In this document: positions 1 to 7,114 of the stretch, one piece after another
Layout: each line of letters begins with the position of its first letter
Position numbering within the stretch: the stretch's first letter is position 1
Assembly (NCBI GenBank): GCA_017424205.1
Contig: JAFPAS010000118.1
Location: 1-9,930 of the forward strand
DNA: 9,930 nt
Origin: Prevotella sp.
GTDB taxonomy: Bacteria; Bacteroidota; Bacteroidia; Bacteroidales; Bacteroidaceae
Direction of reading: 5' to 3'
Made by a program: the position numbers and the translations under genes
The notes under the pieces: model-generated
Databases searched by the model: none
Told to the model about the DNA's origin: nothing
The model's input: the letters and a program-made list of their open reading frames with translations, nothing else

Positions 1-553
1 CAGAAAGATTTGCACCGCTACGCTCGAATCGTTTGTAGATATTCTCGAGAGTCTTCAGCTCCTCTTTATTAAGTTTTGTGCTGTCAGCTTCGTCGTATAC
101 CTGCTTCACACGCTTGAAGAGTTCAGGATTCATGTAGATATCGTCGCTATGTGCCGAGAGGATTGGCGAAATCTCCTTGTCGAGAGCCTGCAGGTCTTTG
201 TTTGAATTGCTGCTTGACAGAGGCGAGAATGTGCCTACGGCGCGTGAGAGAGCCTCGCCGCTCTTGTCAAGAGCTACGATAGTGTTCTGGAAGGTAGGCT
301 TAGAGGTATTCTCTGTTATAGCCTTGATGTTTGCCTTCTGCTGTGCCACGCCCTCGTTGATTGCTTCACGATAGTCGTCGATGGTGATTTTGTCGAACGA
401 TTCAATGGCATGTTTGTTCGTGCTCTTCTTGAGCAGAGAGTTCTGTGTGTTAAGCTGCTCAACACTTGTTGCTGTCTCAGTCACACCCTGTGACTTACAT
501 CCTGTAAGGATGGCAGCAGCGATGATTGCGCTCATTGTCAGTGTTTTTTTCAT
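1..553 (-). CDS. dcp: Peptidyl-dipeptidase Dcp-like M3 metallopeptidase, lipoprotein, N-terminal part only
   Basis: A minus-strand frame opens at the ATG at 553-551 and stays open through 184 codons to the left edge. It begins MKKTLTMSAIIAAAILTGCK, a lipoprotein signal with lipobox LTGC, so Cys19 should be lipidated. No acidic surface-export signal follows the cysteine, so a periplasm-facing anchor is inferred. Residues from about 48 (FDKITIDDYREAINEGVAQQ, then KPTFQNTIVALDKSGEALSR and FSPLSSSNSNKDLQALDKEI) match the helical N-terminal region of M3 peptidases of the Dcp type as I know them. These enzymes remove C-terminal dipeptides from short peptides using a zinc HEXXH site. That site lies outside the window, so activity cannot be judged. 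The gene starts 28 bp after the M23 gene and is probably the last or a late gene of the operon. Oligopeptidase A is the nearest alternative; the lipoprotein signal favours the Dcp branch. Confidence 0.85.
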   Translation of the reverse strand, partial: MKKTLTMSAIIAAAILTGCKSQGVTETATSVEQLNTQNSLLKKSTNKHAIESFDKITIDDYREAINEGVAQQKANIKAITENTSKPTFQNTIVALDKSGEALSRAVGTFSPLSSSNSNKDLQALDKEISPILSAHSDDIYMNPELFKRVKQVYDEADSTKLNKEELKTLENIYKRFERSGANLS

Positions 554-581
554 GTGTGTATATAATTTTAATTAGTTGTTT

Positions 582-1847
582 CTACTGTTTTGCTGTTATT
601 GTCACGCCACCTTTGCCGCTCTTTCGGAATACGAATGTCTGCTTCTTCAGCCAGCGGTTCTTGTGGTCAATGATTTTTGCGGAGTCAAATGGACGGCCGT
701 TGCACTTCACTTCGAAATGTACATGCTCTGTTGTGGCACGACCGGTTCTTCCCACGATTCCTATCTGCTGTCCGGCTTTCACCCAGTCGCCCACCTTCAC
801 CATATTCTTCGATTGATGGCTGTAGAGAGTTTCAAGTCCGTTGGCATGGCGTATCACAATGCAGAGTCCGTAGCCGTAGTGTTTGCCAGAGAGAGTCACT
901 TTTCCCTCAAATGCAGCATATACAGGGTCGCCAGCCTTAGTCTTGATGTCTGTTCCGGCGTGTCGGCGCTTGCCACCATACGAACTTATTACACGTCCGC
1001 CCTTCATCGGATAGCAGAAATCATCTTCGCCATATTCAGCAAAATTGATAGAGAACTCATTGCTATGCTTGAATGGCGGCTGTATCTCCTTTTCAAAGGC
1101 GATAGACTGGAATTCGTCAATATCCAATGGCTCGCTGTCGTCCTGTGGTTGTGCGTGATGCTCAGAGTTCTTTGCATATTTGGTGTTAGCAGCACCTTGC
1201 GAGGTGGCTTTCGAGCCTTTGCCTGTTACTTTCTGCTCCTCATTAACTACGGTAATCTTTACTCCCGTGTTTTGCTTCTCAAACAGAAGAGTGTGGCGAC
1301 GCAGACGATGGCTTTTAGTGTCGATAAGCGTCTCTGGATTCATGCGTGCTCCATTTACTAAGACGCAGAACTCACAGTATGTCTTGTCTTGCCGTGTGCC
1401 AGCTATGGCTACGCTTTCGCCAGCTTTGACCTTCTGACCGACGCTAACGAGGTTCTGTGCGTTGTTGCCATAAACAGTTTCGAGTCCATTGTCATGGCGT
1501 ATGACAATGGTATTGCCCCATTGCGGCAGGTTTCGTGAGAGACGTACAGTGCCGCTAAACATGGCTTTGACAGCATCGCCTTTTGTTGTGCTGATAATTA
1601 TGTTGTTATTCTTTCGTGTGCCGAGCACCTTGCCAACAGGCAGCGGAAACGAGTAGTCTTTTGCGCCTATTTGTCCGAAGTCGACGCTGAAAGCTTGTGA
1701 CCGGCTGAATAATCCTGGTGTTTCGCAACTTATGGACTGCTGTTCTCTTGGCGAGAATATGCTGGTCTGTGCCTGCAACTGGATGCATGCCAGCAATAAG
1801 AGTGATGTAAGGACAGTGCGTAGCACAATCGATAGAGTATTTTTCAT
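582..1847 (-). CDS. Secreted M23-family peptidoglycan endopeptidase with a degenerate N-terminal M23 repeat
   Basis: This 421-residue protein starts with a signal peptide (MKNTLSIVLRTVLTSLLLLA, then CIQLQAQ; cleavage probably after the QAQ at 25-27), so it should act in the periplasm. There are two M23/LytM-like modules. The C-terminal one (about 270-395) has the full zinc set: H296 and D300 in HAGTD, H344 in YSHQ, and H375 and H377 in HVHFEV. It should cleave peptide cross-links in peptidoglycan. The N-terminal one (about 60-178) has the same strand pattern, for example NTIVIRHDNGLETVYG against LCIVIRHANGLETLYS, but lacks the HxxxD motif, has N128 where H344 stands, and reads YCEFCV where HVHFEV stands. 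It cannot bind zinc in the usual way and probably serves substrate binding or regulation. A polar linker (about 203-245) separates the modules. The gene lies 47 bp after pgeF and 28 bp before dcp. Confidence 0.93.
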   Translation of the reverse strand: MKNTLSIVLRTVLTSLLLLACIQLQAQTSIFSPREQQSISCETPGLFSRSQAFSVDFGQIGAKDYSFPLPVGKVLGTRKNNNIIISTTKGDAVKAMFSGTVRLSRNLPQWGNTIVIRHDNGLETVYGNNAQNLVSVGQKVKAGESVAIAGTRQDKTYCEFCVLVNGARMNPETLIDTKSHRLRRHTLLFEKQNTGVKITVVNEEQKVTGKGSKATSQGAANTKYAKNSEHHAQPQDDSEPLDIDEFQSIAFEKEIQPPFKHSNEFSINFAEYGEDDFCYPMKGGRVISSYGGKRRHAGTDIKTKAGDPVYAAFEGKVTLSGKHYGYGLCIVIRHANGLETLYSHQSKNMVKVGDWVKAGQQIGIVGRTGRATTEHVHFEVKCNGRPFDSAKIIDHKNRWLKKQTFVFRKSGKGGVTITAKQ

Positions 1848-1894
1848 AGAATCATGATTTATAGTGAGTGGAAGAGTTTTATGCAGGAAGCATT

Positions 1895-2701
1895 TTATCT
1901 CAGGATTATACCAGTGAGCATGCGTCCTGTCTCAGCTCCTTCACGTCGTGCGCTGAAGAAATCAAGGTCGGTCATTGTGTCAATGTCTGATACTATGATG
2001 TTCTCTTCCCGTACACCGAGTGATAGGAGTAGCATTCTGTTACACTTTTTTAGGTTTATATGCCATTTGAGCGTTTTTTCCCCTTCGGCACAGTCACTCT
2101 TGCTGCTGTTAGTGTCTGGCATCTGTATGGCGATATCAGCCATGGGGAAACCTTTTTCGGCAAAAGAGGCATATACCTCATCGCCCACTTCGAACGACTG
2201 CATAGAAATACCTGGCCCTATTACGCAATGCAGGTCGGAGGCTTCTGTGCCATAGGTGGTATGCATCTGTTCAATGGCACGTATCACAATACGGTCTGCT
2301 GTGCCTCGCCAACCTGCATGTATTGCAGCAGCACAATGATGCTTGGTGTCGTAGCAAACGACAGGTATGCAATCAGCAGTAGATATTCCGATGCATGCAT
2401 TCTTTACATCGTATATGACAGCGTCGACACCATCAAGCAGCATGGTGCGTATGTTGTCAGGCAGAGCGAAAAACTCTTCAGCAATCTGACGTATGACAAC
2501 TCCGTGCACCTGATGAGGCCGTGCAAATCGGGAGTCGCGGATGCCGAGTGCGTCACATAGTCTTATTGGGTCACGTCCGATTAATCGTGTGGTTGTGAAA
2601 GCCTCTGCTTTATGGTTGCCGTCAGTTGTCAGCGTTTCGCTAAGAGTGTATCGTAGTATTCCGTCAGCGTAGTGTGACGGACTGCAGCAGGTTTTATTCA
2701 T
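1895..2701 (-). CDS. pgeF: Peptidoglycan editing factor PgeF (YfiH/laccase-domain, FAMIN-like)
   Basis: The 268-residue protein is the usual length for the YfiH/DUF152 family and shows its hallmarks in order: QVHG (H66), STADCIP (C111), [10 protein letters not shown] (H128), IGPGI (161-165), and the terminal FFSARREG...TGRM block (about 249-261). H66, C111 and H128 are the expected metal-binding triad. Family knowledge: E. coli YfiH/PgeF prevents L-serine being built into the peptidoglycan stem peptide in place of L-alanine. Family members, including human FAMIN/LACC1, have also been reported to act on purine nucleosides; the older label is polyphenol oxidase. The start codon lies inside the end of obg (8-bp overlap), which indicates translational coupling. 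The neighbours fit either role: hpt and adk upstream are purine enzymes, and a peptidoglycan endopeptidase follows. Residues 195-210 form a polar, serine-rich insertion ([14 protein letters not shown]) before the last conserved block. Confidence 0.93.
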   Translation of the reverse strand: MNKTCCSPSHYADGILRYTLSETLTTDGNHKAEAFTTTRLIGRDPIRLCDALGIRDSRFARPHQVHGVVIRQIAEEFFALPDNIRTMLLDGVDAVIYDVKNACIGISTADCIPVVCYDTKHHCAAAIHAGWRGTADRIVIRAIEQMHTTYGTEASDLHCVIGPGISMQSFEVGDEVYASFAEKGFPMADIAIQMPDTNSSKSDCAEGEKTLKWHINLKKCNRMLLLSLGVREENIIVSDIDTMTDLDFFSARREGAETGRMLTGIILR

Positions 2702-3872
2702 CGAAATCTTCTATTTCGTAATCTTCGAGTTCTTCAATGTCATATTCGTCAATATCCTCTGCATCATCATAGAATACAACATCATCTTCGCCTTCGGCAG
2801 CCATTTCTGCATTGAATCGTGACATATCCTTGTCGCGATGTACAAGCGTTTCGTCCTTTGTGATATTCTGCAGCTTGTTGCTTTCAGAGTTGAGCTGCTG
2901 CCATAGGATATCTTTAAGTTGGGCAATACCCTGTCCTGTCACGCTTGATATGAAAACAACTGGAACGTCATCAGGTGTTGTCTCGCGCAGCATGTCGCAT
3001 AGCTCGTCGTCGAGAAGGTCGCATTTTGTGACAGCGAGCACACGTTGCTTGTCGAGCATCTCTGGATTGAAGTTCTCCAGCTCTCTGAGCAGGAGCTCAT
3101 ATTCGGCCTTTATATCTTCGGTATCGCCAGGCACCATGAATAGCAGCAATGAGTTGCGTTCGATGTGGCGCAGGAATCGCAGTCCGAGTCCTTTGCCTTC
3201 AGATGCACCTTCGATAATGCCAGGTATATCTGCCATAACGAACGACTGATGATCGTGGTATGATACGATGCCCAATGATGGCTCGAGAGTAGTGAATGGA
3301 TAGTTAGCAATCTTCGGACGTGCAGAAGAAACGGCACTTAGCAATGTAGACTTGCCAGCGTTAGGCAGTCCGACAAGTCCGACGTCAGCCAGCAGCTTCA
3401 GCTCCATGATAATGGTCATCTCCTGCATAGGCTCGCCTGGCTGTGCGTATCGAGGCGCCTGATTGGTTGAGGTGCGGAACTGGAAATTGCCCAATCCGCC
3501 CTTTCCGCCTTTCAGCAGCATGACTTCCTGTCCGTCGTATGTTACGTCACAGATGTATTTTCCTGTTTCAGCATTATAGACAACGGTTCCGCATGGCACA
3601 TCGATATATATATTCTTGCCGTTGGTGCCATGACATTTATCTCGTCCGCCGTTTCCGCCGTGCTCTGCGAAGAAGTGGCGCTGGTATTTCAGATGCAGCA
3701 GAGTCCAGTAGTTATGGTTGCCACGCAGTATGATGCTGCCTCCATTTCCTCCGTCACCACCGTCAGGTCCGCCGTTAGGGTTGTATTTTACATGGCGTAG
3801 GTGCATAGAGCCTCGTCCGCCCTTTCCAGAGCGACACTGTATCTTTACATAGTCGACGAAATTAGATTCCAT
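2694..3872 (-). CDS. obg: GTPase Obg/CgtA
   Basis: This 392-residue protein has the two-part Obg layout. The N-terminal Obg fold (about 1-158) is glycine-rich ([33 protein letters not shown]). The GTPase domain carries G1 GLPNAGKST (168-176), switch residues YPFTT (191-195), G3 DIPG (215-218), G4 TKCD (282-285) and G5 SSVTG (309-313). Obg proteins act on 50S ribosomal subunit assembly and link GTP or ppGpp level to growth and division. In place of an OCT domain there is a long acidic tail, about residues 360-392 ([20 protein letters not shown] and more). The ATG at 3872-3870 gives the expected N-terminus, [11 protein letters not shown]. The gene lies 78 bp after adk, with a strong hairpin in the gap ending 15 nt before the start codon, and overlaps pgeF at its 3' end. 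Confidence 0.97.
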   Translation of the reverse strand: MESNFVDYVKIQCRSGKGGRGSMHLRHVKYNPNGGPDGGDGGNGGSIILRGNHNYWTLLHLKYQRHFFAEHGGNGGRDKCHGTNGKNIYIDVPCGTVVYNAETGKYICDVTYDGQEVMLLKGGKGGLGNFQFRTSTNQAPRYAQPGEPMQEMTIIMELKLLADVGLVGLPNAGKSTLLSAVSSARPKIANYPFTTLEPSLGIVSYHDHQSFVMADIPGIIEGASEGKGLGLRFLRHIERNSLLLFMVPGDTEDIKAEYELLLRELENFNPEMLDKQRVLAVTKCDLLDDELCDMLRETTPDDVPVVFISSVTGQGIAQLKDILWQQLNSESNKLQNITKDETLVHRDKDMSRFNAEMAAEGEDDVVFYDDAEDIDEYDIEELEDYEIEDFDE

Positions 3873-3887
3873 ATATTAATTTGTTAT

Positions 3888-3925
3888 GCCCGTCTTTGCT
3901 CCTTTTGCAAGGAGTAAGGACGGGC
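3888..3925. other. Strong hairpin between adk and obg
   Basis: Arms 3888-3904 and 3909-3925 pair over 17 positions around a 4-nt loop (TTGC). Read as plus-strand RNA, all 17 pair, with two G-U wobbles. Read as minus-strand RNA, the strand of adk and obg, those two become A-C mismatches and leave 15 pairs. On the minus strand the hairpin ends 15 nt before the obg start and no U-run follows, so it is not a standard terminator of adk. It could tune obg translation, mark an RNA processing site, or be an intergenic palindromic repeat. Confidence 0.7.
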
Positions 3926-3950
3926 TTTAAGATGTGTTCTGTTATGTTAC

Positions 3951-4520
3951 TTATGCCTTGATAGCAGCAGCGATATTTGCATATATGCTGTCAATGCTTC
4001 CGACGCCATTGATTTTAGCGTATTTGCCTTGTGCTACATAGTAGTCTTTCAATGGCAGTGTCTGCCCGTAGTATGTGTCGAGACGTTTTTTTGCAGTTTC
4101 TTCATTGTCATCAGCACGTCCGCTGGTCTGACCTCTTAGAACAATTCTTTTTATAAGTTCTTCGTCATCAACCTCCAAGCCTATCACTACATTGACTTTC
4201 TGTCCTCTTTCTTCGAGCATGGTGTCAAGGGCTTCAGCCTGTGCTATTGTGCGAGGAAAGCCATCAAATATTACGCCTTTAATGTCTTTTCCTTTTTTGT
4301 CAAGAGTAGCAGCGAGCATGTCAATAATAAGCGCGTCTGGCACGAGATTGCCATCGTTTATATACAGTGCGGCAGTTTTGCCTAATTCTGTGCCTGCTTT
4401 GATTTCTGCACGCAACACTTCTCCTGTTGAAATGTGTTCTACTCCAAATTCTGCGATTATTTTATCGCTCTGTGTGCCCTTGCCTGAGCCTGGGGCACCG
4501 AAAATTACGATGTTGTTCAT
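3951..4520 (-). CDS. adk: Adenylate kinase
   Basis: The protein is 189 residues with the P-loop GAPGSGKGT at 8-16, the AMP-binding segment around HISTGEVLRAEI (29-40), DGFPRT (86-91) and the LID region RGQTSGRADDNEETAKKRL (129-147). The LID is short and lacks the four-cysteine zinc module, so this is the short bacterial form. It catalyses reversible phosphoryl transfer between ATP and AMP in the cytoplasm and is essential for making ADP from AMP. It lies 66 bp downstream of hpt and 78 bp upstream of obg, all on the same strand. The start codon follows an A-rich stretch without a Shine-Dalgarno sequence. Confidence 0.98.
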   Translation of the reverse strand: MNNIVIFGAPGSGKGTQSDKIIAEFGVEHISTGEVLRAEIKAGTELGKTAALYINDGNLVPDALIIDMLAATLDKKGKDIKGVIFDGFPRTIAQAEALDTMLEERGQKVNVVIGLEVDDEELIKRIVLRGQTSGRADDNEETAKKRLDTYYGQTLPLKDYYVAQGKYAKINGVGSIDSIYANIAAAIKA

Positions 4521-4586
4521 CTGTTTTTTCTTTATCTTTTTACCTATTTTTTTGTCTTGATTATGTGTTTGTATCCTGATGCGCCG

Positions 4587-5132
4587 TTATTCTGCTTCGT
4601 CTGTTATCGTGTAGATGTCTCGCAGATTTCGTCCCAGCTGGTTGTAGTCCAGTCCGTAACCTACGATGAAATCGTCAGGTATAACTATCGCAGCATAGTC
4701 TACATTTATCTTTTCTTCAAGTTTTGATGGTTTGAAGAATAATGTGCATACTTTAATGGATGCTGGCTGTCTGTTTGATAGAGAGTCCATCATTTGCATT
4801 ATGGTTTTTCCTGACTCTACGATATCTTCGACAATGATAATATCTCTGCCAGAGAGGTCCTCGTTGATGCCAATCACTTCGTGCACTTTGCCAGTTGACA
4901 TAGTGCCTTGGTATGATGCAAGCTTTACAAAACTTATTTCACACTCTATGTTGATTTCTTTCATAAGGTCGCTGGTAAACATGAAAGCTCCGTTCAGGAC
5001 AGAAAGGAACAGCGGACGGCGTCCTTTATATTCCTCGTTTATCTGTTCAGCAACAACCTTTACTCTATTGATAATTTCTTCTTCAGGCAAAGACATTCTG
5101 AAGACCTTATCGTATAGTTTTATATTCTTCAT
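4587..5132 (-). CDS. hpt: Hypoxanthine phosphoribosyltransferase
   Basis: The 181-residue protein has the type I phosphoribosyltransferase signature IIIVEDIVESGKT (98-110) with the acidic pair E102-D103 that contacts PRPP. It also has the flexible active-site loop LASYQGTMSTG (71-81) and the purine-recognising end segment IPDDFIVGYGLDYNQLGRNL (151-170). It converts hypoxanthine, and probably guanine, with PRPP to IMP or GMP. It appears to be the first gene of the leftward operon: a promoter-like -7 box lies about 50 bp upstream, and the next gene beyond, nnr, is divergent. adk follows after 66 bp. The length and motif order are standard for bacterial Hpt. Confidence 0.97.
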   Translation of the reverse strand: MKNIKLYDKVFRMSLPEEEIINRVKVVAEQINEEYKGRRPLFLSVLNGAFMFTSDLMKEINIECEISFVKLASYQGTMSTGKVHEVIGINEDLSGRDIIIVEDIVESGKTIMQMMDSLSNRQPASIKVCTLFFKPSKLEEKINVDYAAIVIPDDFIVGYGLDYNQLGRNLRDIYTITDEAE

Positions 5133-5180
5133 TCTATAAGTTTTTGGCGTGAATAGTGTTGCAAATTCACAATTTTGCTA

Positions 5181-5188
5181 CAAAATTA
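5181..5188 (-). promoter_or_regulatory. Probable -7 box of the hpt operon promoter
   Basis: On the minus strand this reads TAATTTTG, an exact match to the Bacteroidota -7 consensus TAnnTTTG. It would place the transcription start near 5174 and give hpt a leader of roughly 40 nt. No TTTG is present at the -33 distance (about 5209-5212). The box lies within an AATTTTG-CTA-CAAAATT inverted repeat (5171-5187). Confidence 0.55.
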
Positions 5189-5197
5189 ATAAAAATA

Positions 5198-5212
5198 TGG
5201 CAATTAATGCCA
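5198..5212. promoter_or_regulatory. Inverted repeat TGGCA-N5-TGCCA between divergent promoters
   Basis: Two perfect 5-bp arms separated by ATTAA lie between the hpt and nnr -7 boxes. The right arm falls where the -33 element of both promoters would be expected. It could be an operator acting on both directions. No regulator is identified, and such short arms could arise by chance. Confidence 0.3.
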
Positions 5213-5232
5213 CATTATTACTATAAATTTTG

Positions 5233-5240
5233 TATTTTTG
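5233..5240 (+). promoter_or_regulatory. Probable -7 box of the nnr promoter
   Basis: The sequence TATTTTTG matches TAnnTTTG exactly and would start transcription near 5247, leaving about 22 nt before the ATG at 5269. No TTTG lies 19-21 bp upstream. The upstream alternative start, TTG at 5230, overlaps this box, which argues against using it. Confidence 0.5.
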
Positions 5241-5268
5241 CAGTTGCAGACGTATTTTTTATACAAAA

Positions 5269-6789
5269 ATGAAGATATTCACTAGCAAGCAGATACATGA
5301 ATTAGACGCTTATACGATAGAACATGAACCTATCTCTTCGCTTAATCTTATGGAGCGCGCAGCTAATGCTTTGGCACATGAGATAATGGAGAGATGGGAT
5401 AAGAGTGTCCCTGTCGTAGTCTTTGCCGGACCCGGAAACAATGGTGGCGATGCCCTTGCTGTGGCACGTATGCTTGCTGAAAAGCAGTACAGTGTGTCGG
5501 CATATCTCTTCAATATAAAGAATAGTCTGAGTGACGAATGCTATTCTAATAAATTGCGGTTGCGCGACTCAAAGCGTATCAAGCAGTTTGTAGAGGTTAC
5601 AGCCGAATTTGATCCGCCAGAACTGACGGACGACACGCTTGTCGTTGACGGGCTCTTCGGATCGGGATTGAACAAGCCCCTCAGTGGCGGCTTTGCCTCT
5701 CTGGTAAAGTATATCAATTCGTCAAATTGTACGGTGGTGAGTATCGACCTGCCTTCCGGACTCATGTCTGAAGATAATACCTACAACATTCCTAATAACA
5801 TTGTCTGTGCTGATGTCACTCTGACACTTCAGATGAAGAAGCTATGCATGTATTTTGCAGACTGTCAGAAATACGTTGGCGAAGTAAAGGTTTTAGATAT
5901 TGGGTTGTCGAAAGAATGGATAGAGTCAGCCGAATCGTCTATATGCATTGTTGAACGTGGCCAGATATTGTCGCAATTGCGTAATCGCAGCGACTTTGCG
6001 CATAAAGGTTCTATGGGACATGCGCTTATCGTAGCGGGCAGTTATGGTATGGCTGGTGCAGCAACGCTTGCCACAAGAGCATGCCTGCGTTCTGGTGTGG
6101 GAAAAGTGACGGCGCATATCCCGCAGTGCAACTATAACATCATGCAAATCTCCGTGCCAGAAGCAATAGTGCAAATTGATCGTGATGAACATTGTTTCTC
6201 TGAAGCTGTTGACTCTTCTCTGTACGATGCTGTAGCCATTGGTCCGGGAATAGGTCAGCGTGAAGCCACTGGGACAGCACTGATAACTCAGATAAGACGC
6301 ACAACGTGCCCTATCGTTATTGATGCCGATGCTCTGAATATTCTTGGCACGCGCATGGCATGGATGCAGCAGTTGCCGAAAGGAGTAATCATGACTCCTC
6401 ATCCGAAGGAATTCGACCGTATGGATGGAGAGAACAACAGTGATTATGGACGTCTGGCTAAAGCACGCGAGATGGCGCAGAGGATGCAGGCATTTATACT
6501 GCTAAAAGGACACTACTCGGCATTATGCCAGCCTGATGGCACAGTGATATTTAATTCTACAGGAAATGCAGGCATGGCAACAGCAGGTGCAGGCGATGTC
6601 CTGACAGGAATCATCGTCGGACTCTTGTCGCGTGGATATTCGCAAGCTGCTGCTACGCTCATAGGCTGTTACATACATGGGCTTGCTGGCGATATCGCCG
6701 CACAGGAGAAAGGACAGGAAAGCTTGATTGCTTCTGATATAATAGAGGCGCTTCCGTTGGCATTTAATGGGTTAAAGGTTAATGGTTAA
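5269..6789 (+). CDS. nnr: Bifunctional NAD(P)HX epimerase / ADP-dependent NAD(P)HX dehydratase
   Basis: The protein is 506 residues from the ATG at 5269 (MKIFTSKQIHELDAYT). The frame is open back to a TTG at 5230, but that start overlaps the -7 box and adds 13 residues with no resemblance to the family. The N-terminal YjeF_N epimerase domain (about 1-220) has GPGNNGGD (54-61), DGLFGSGL (127-134) and SIDLPSG (158-164). The C-terminal ribokinase-like dehydratase domain (about 240-500) has KGSMGHALIVAGS (246-258), GPGIG (325-329), DADALN (352-357), TPHPKEF (376-382) and NAGMATAGAGDVLTG (433-447), with D443 the expected catalytic base. The enzyme repairs hydrated NADH and NADPH: the epimerase interconverts the R and S forms and the dehydratase restores the S form using ADP. 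The final codons, encoding FNGLKVNG, lie inside a direct-repeat tract, so the C-terminal tail is probably not conserved. No terminator follows directly. Confidence 0.97.
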   Translation: MKIFTSKQIHELDAYTIEHEPISSLNLMERAANALAHEIMERWDKSVPVVVFAGPGNNGGDALAVARMLAEKQYSVSAYLFNIKNSLSDECYSNKLRLRDSKRIKQFVEVTAEFDPPELTDDTLVVDGLFGSGLNKPLSGGFASLVKYINSSNCTVVSIDLPSGLMSEDNTYNIPNNIVCADVTLTLQMKKLCMYFADCQKYVGEVKVLDIGLSKEWIESAESSICIVERGQILSQLRNRSDFAHKGSMGHALIVAGSYGMAGAATLATRACLRSGVGKVTAHIPQCNYNIMQISVPEAIVQIDRDEHCFSEAVDSSLYDAVAIGPGIGQREATGTALITQIRRTTCPIVIDADALNILGTRMAWMQQLPKGVIMTPHPKEFDRMDGENNSDYGRLAKAREMAQRMQAFILLKGHYSALCQPDGTVIFNSTGNAGMATAGAGDVLTGIIVGLLSRGYSQAAATLIGCYIHGLAGDIAAQEKGQESLIASDIIEALPLAFNGLKVNG

Positions 6790-6816
6790 GGTTTAATGGT
6801 TAAAGGTTAATGGTTA
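6765..6816. repeat. Direct repeat overlapping the 3' end of nnr
   Basis: A 23-bp unit starting TAATGG and ending AATGGTTA occurs at 6794-6816, and with one inserted G at 6765-6788, separated by 5 bp. Shorter GGTTAA/GGTTTAA words continue between them. The nnr stop codon (6787-6789) lies inside the first copy, so the repeat supplies the end of the coding region. Confidence 0.8.
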
Positions 6817-6825
6817 TCGTTGCCA

Positions 6826-6946
6826 GCATTCGCTGTTCGCGCACCAAACGGTACGAACTGCGTCCGTACTTCGTTTGACGTACGCTGCTCAAGCTGGCGA
6901 ACCCTTCGGCTTTGTCCTGCATTCGCTGTTCGCGCACCAAACGGTA
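6826..6946. repeat. Pair of identical 28-bp direct repeats
   Basis: Positions 6826-6853 and 6919-6946 are identical over 28 bp (starting GCATTCGCTGTTCGC, ending CCAAACGGTA), 93 bp apart start to start. Read on the minus strand in frame they both spell YRLVREQRM. The first copy overlaps a hairpin at 6845-6877. Confidence 0.9.
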
Positions 6947-7041
6947 AGATAACAGATTAAGGATTAAAGATGAAAGAGACGTTCCGCTTTCAGTTTTCAC
7001 TTTCCCGTTTTCACTTTTCCGTACGCTGCTCATGCTGACGA
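6879..7041. repeat. Second repeat pair plus a tandem 14-bp duplication
   Basis: The 22-bp words at 6879-6900 and 7020-7041 (starting CGTACGCTGCTCA) match at 20 of 22 positions. Between them a 14-bp unit, GTTTTCACTTTCCC, is tandemly repeated at 6993-7006 and 7007-7020 with one difference. Together with the 28-bp pair this forms a mosaic in which modules recur in the same orientation. Confidence 0.85.
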
Positions 7042-7114
7042 AGCTTCTCTTTGCTCTTCTCAATGAAACTTGAGTTTACGAAAATCGAATAATAATAAAA
7101 CACATAAAACATAA

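Larger units (their letters stand above)
6790..7114. other. 325-bp intergenic region built of short repeats
   Basis: No gene is supported between nnr and the next coding region. Most of the stretch consists of direct repeats and hairpins, listed separately. I see no TAnnTTTG promoter and no U-tract terminator, so the downstream gene may be read through from nnr or use a promoter I cannot recognise. One strong hairpin pairs CAAACG-GTACG (6845-6855) with CGTAC-TT-CGTTTG (6865-6877), giving 11 pairs with a 2-nt bulge. Confidence 0.7.

Noticed and set aside
576..1361. A 261-codon open frame on the plus strand.
   Set aside because: It lies wholly antisense to the M23 gene, whose motifs are intact, and its translation (rich in Cys, Leu and Phe, no domain) looks like a shadow frame.
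5230..5268. Upstream extension of nnr from TTG at 5230.
   Set aside because: The TTG overlaps the -7 box and the 13 extra residues do not look like the family N-terminus; the ATG at 5269 does.
6800..7063. An 87-codon minus-strand frame with repeated YRLVREQRM peptides.
   Set aside because: Its apparent protein repeats are explained by the DNA direct repeats in the intergenic region; no promoter or family match supports a gene.
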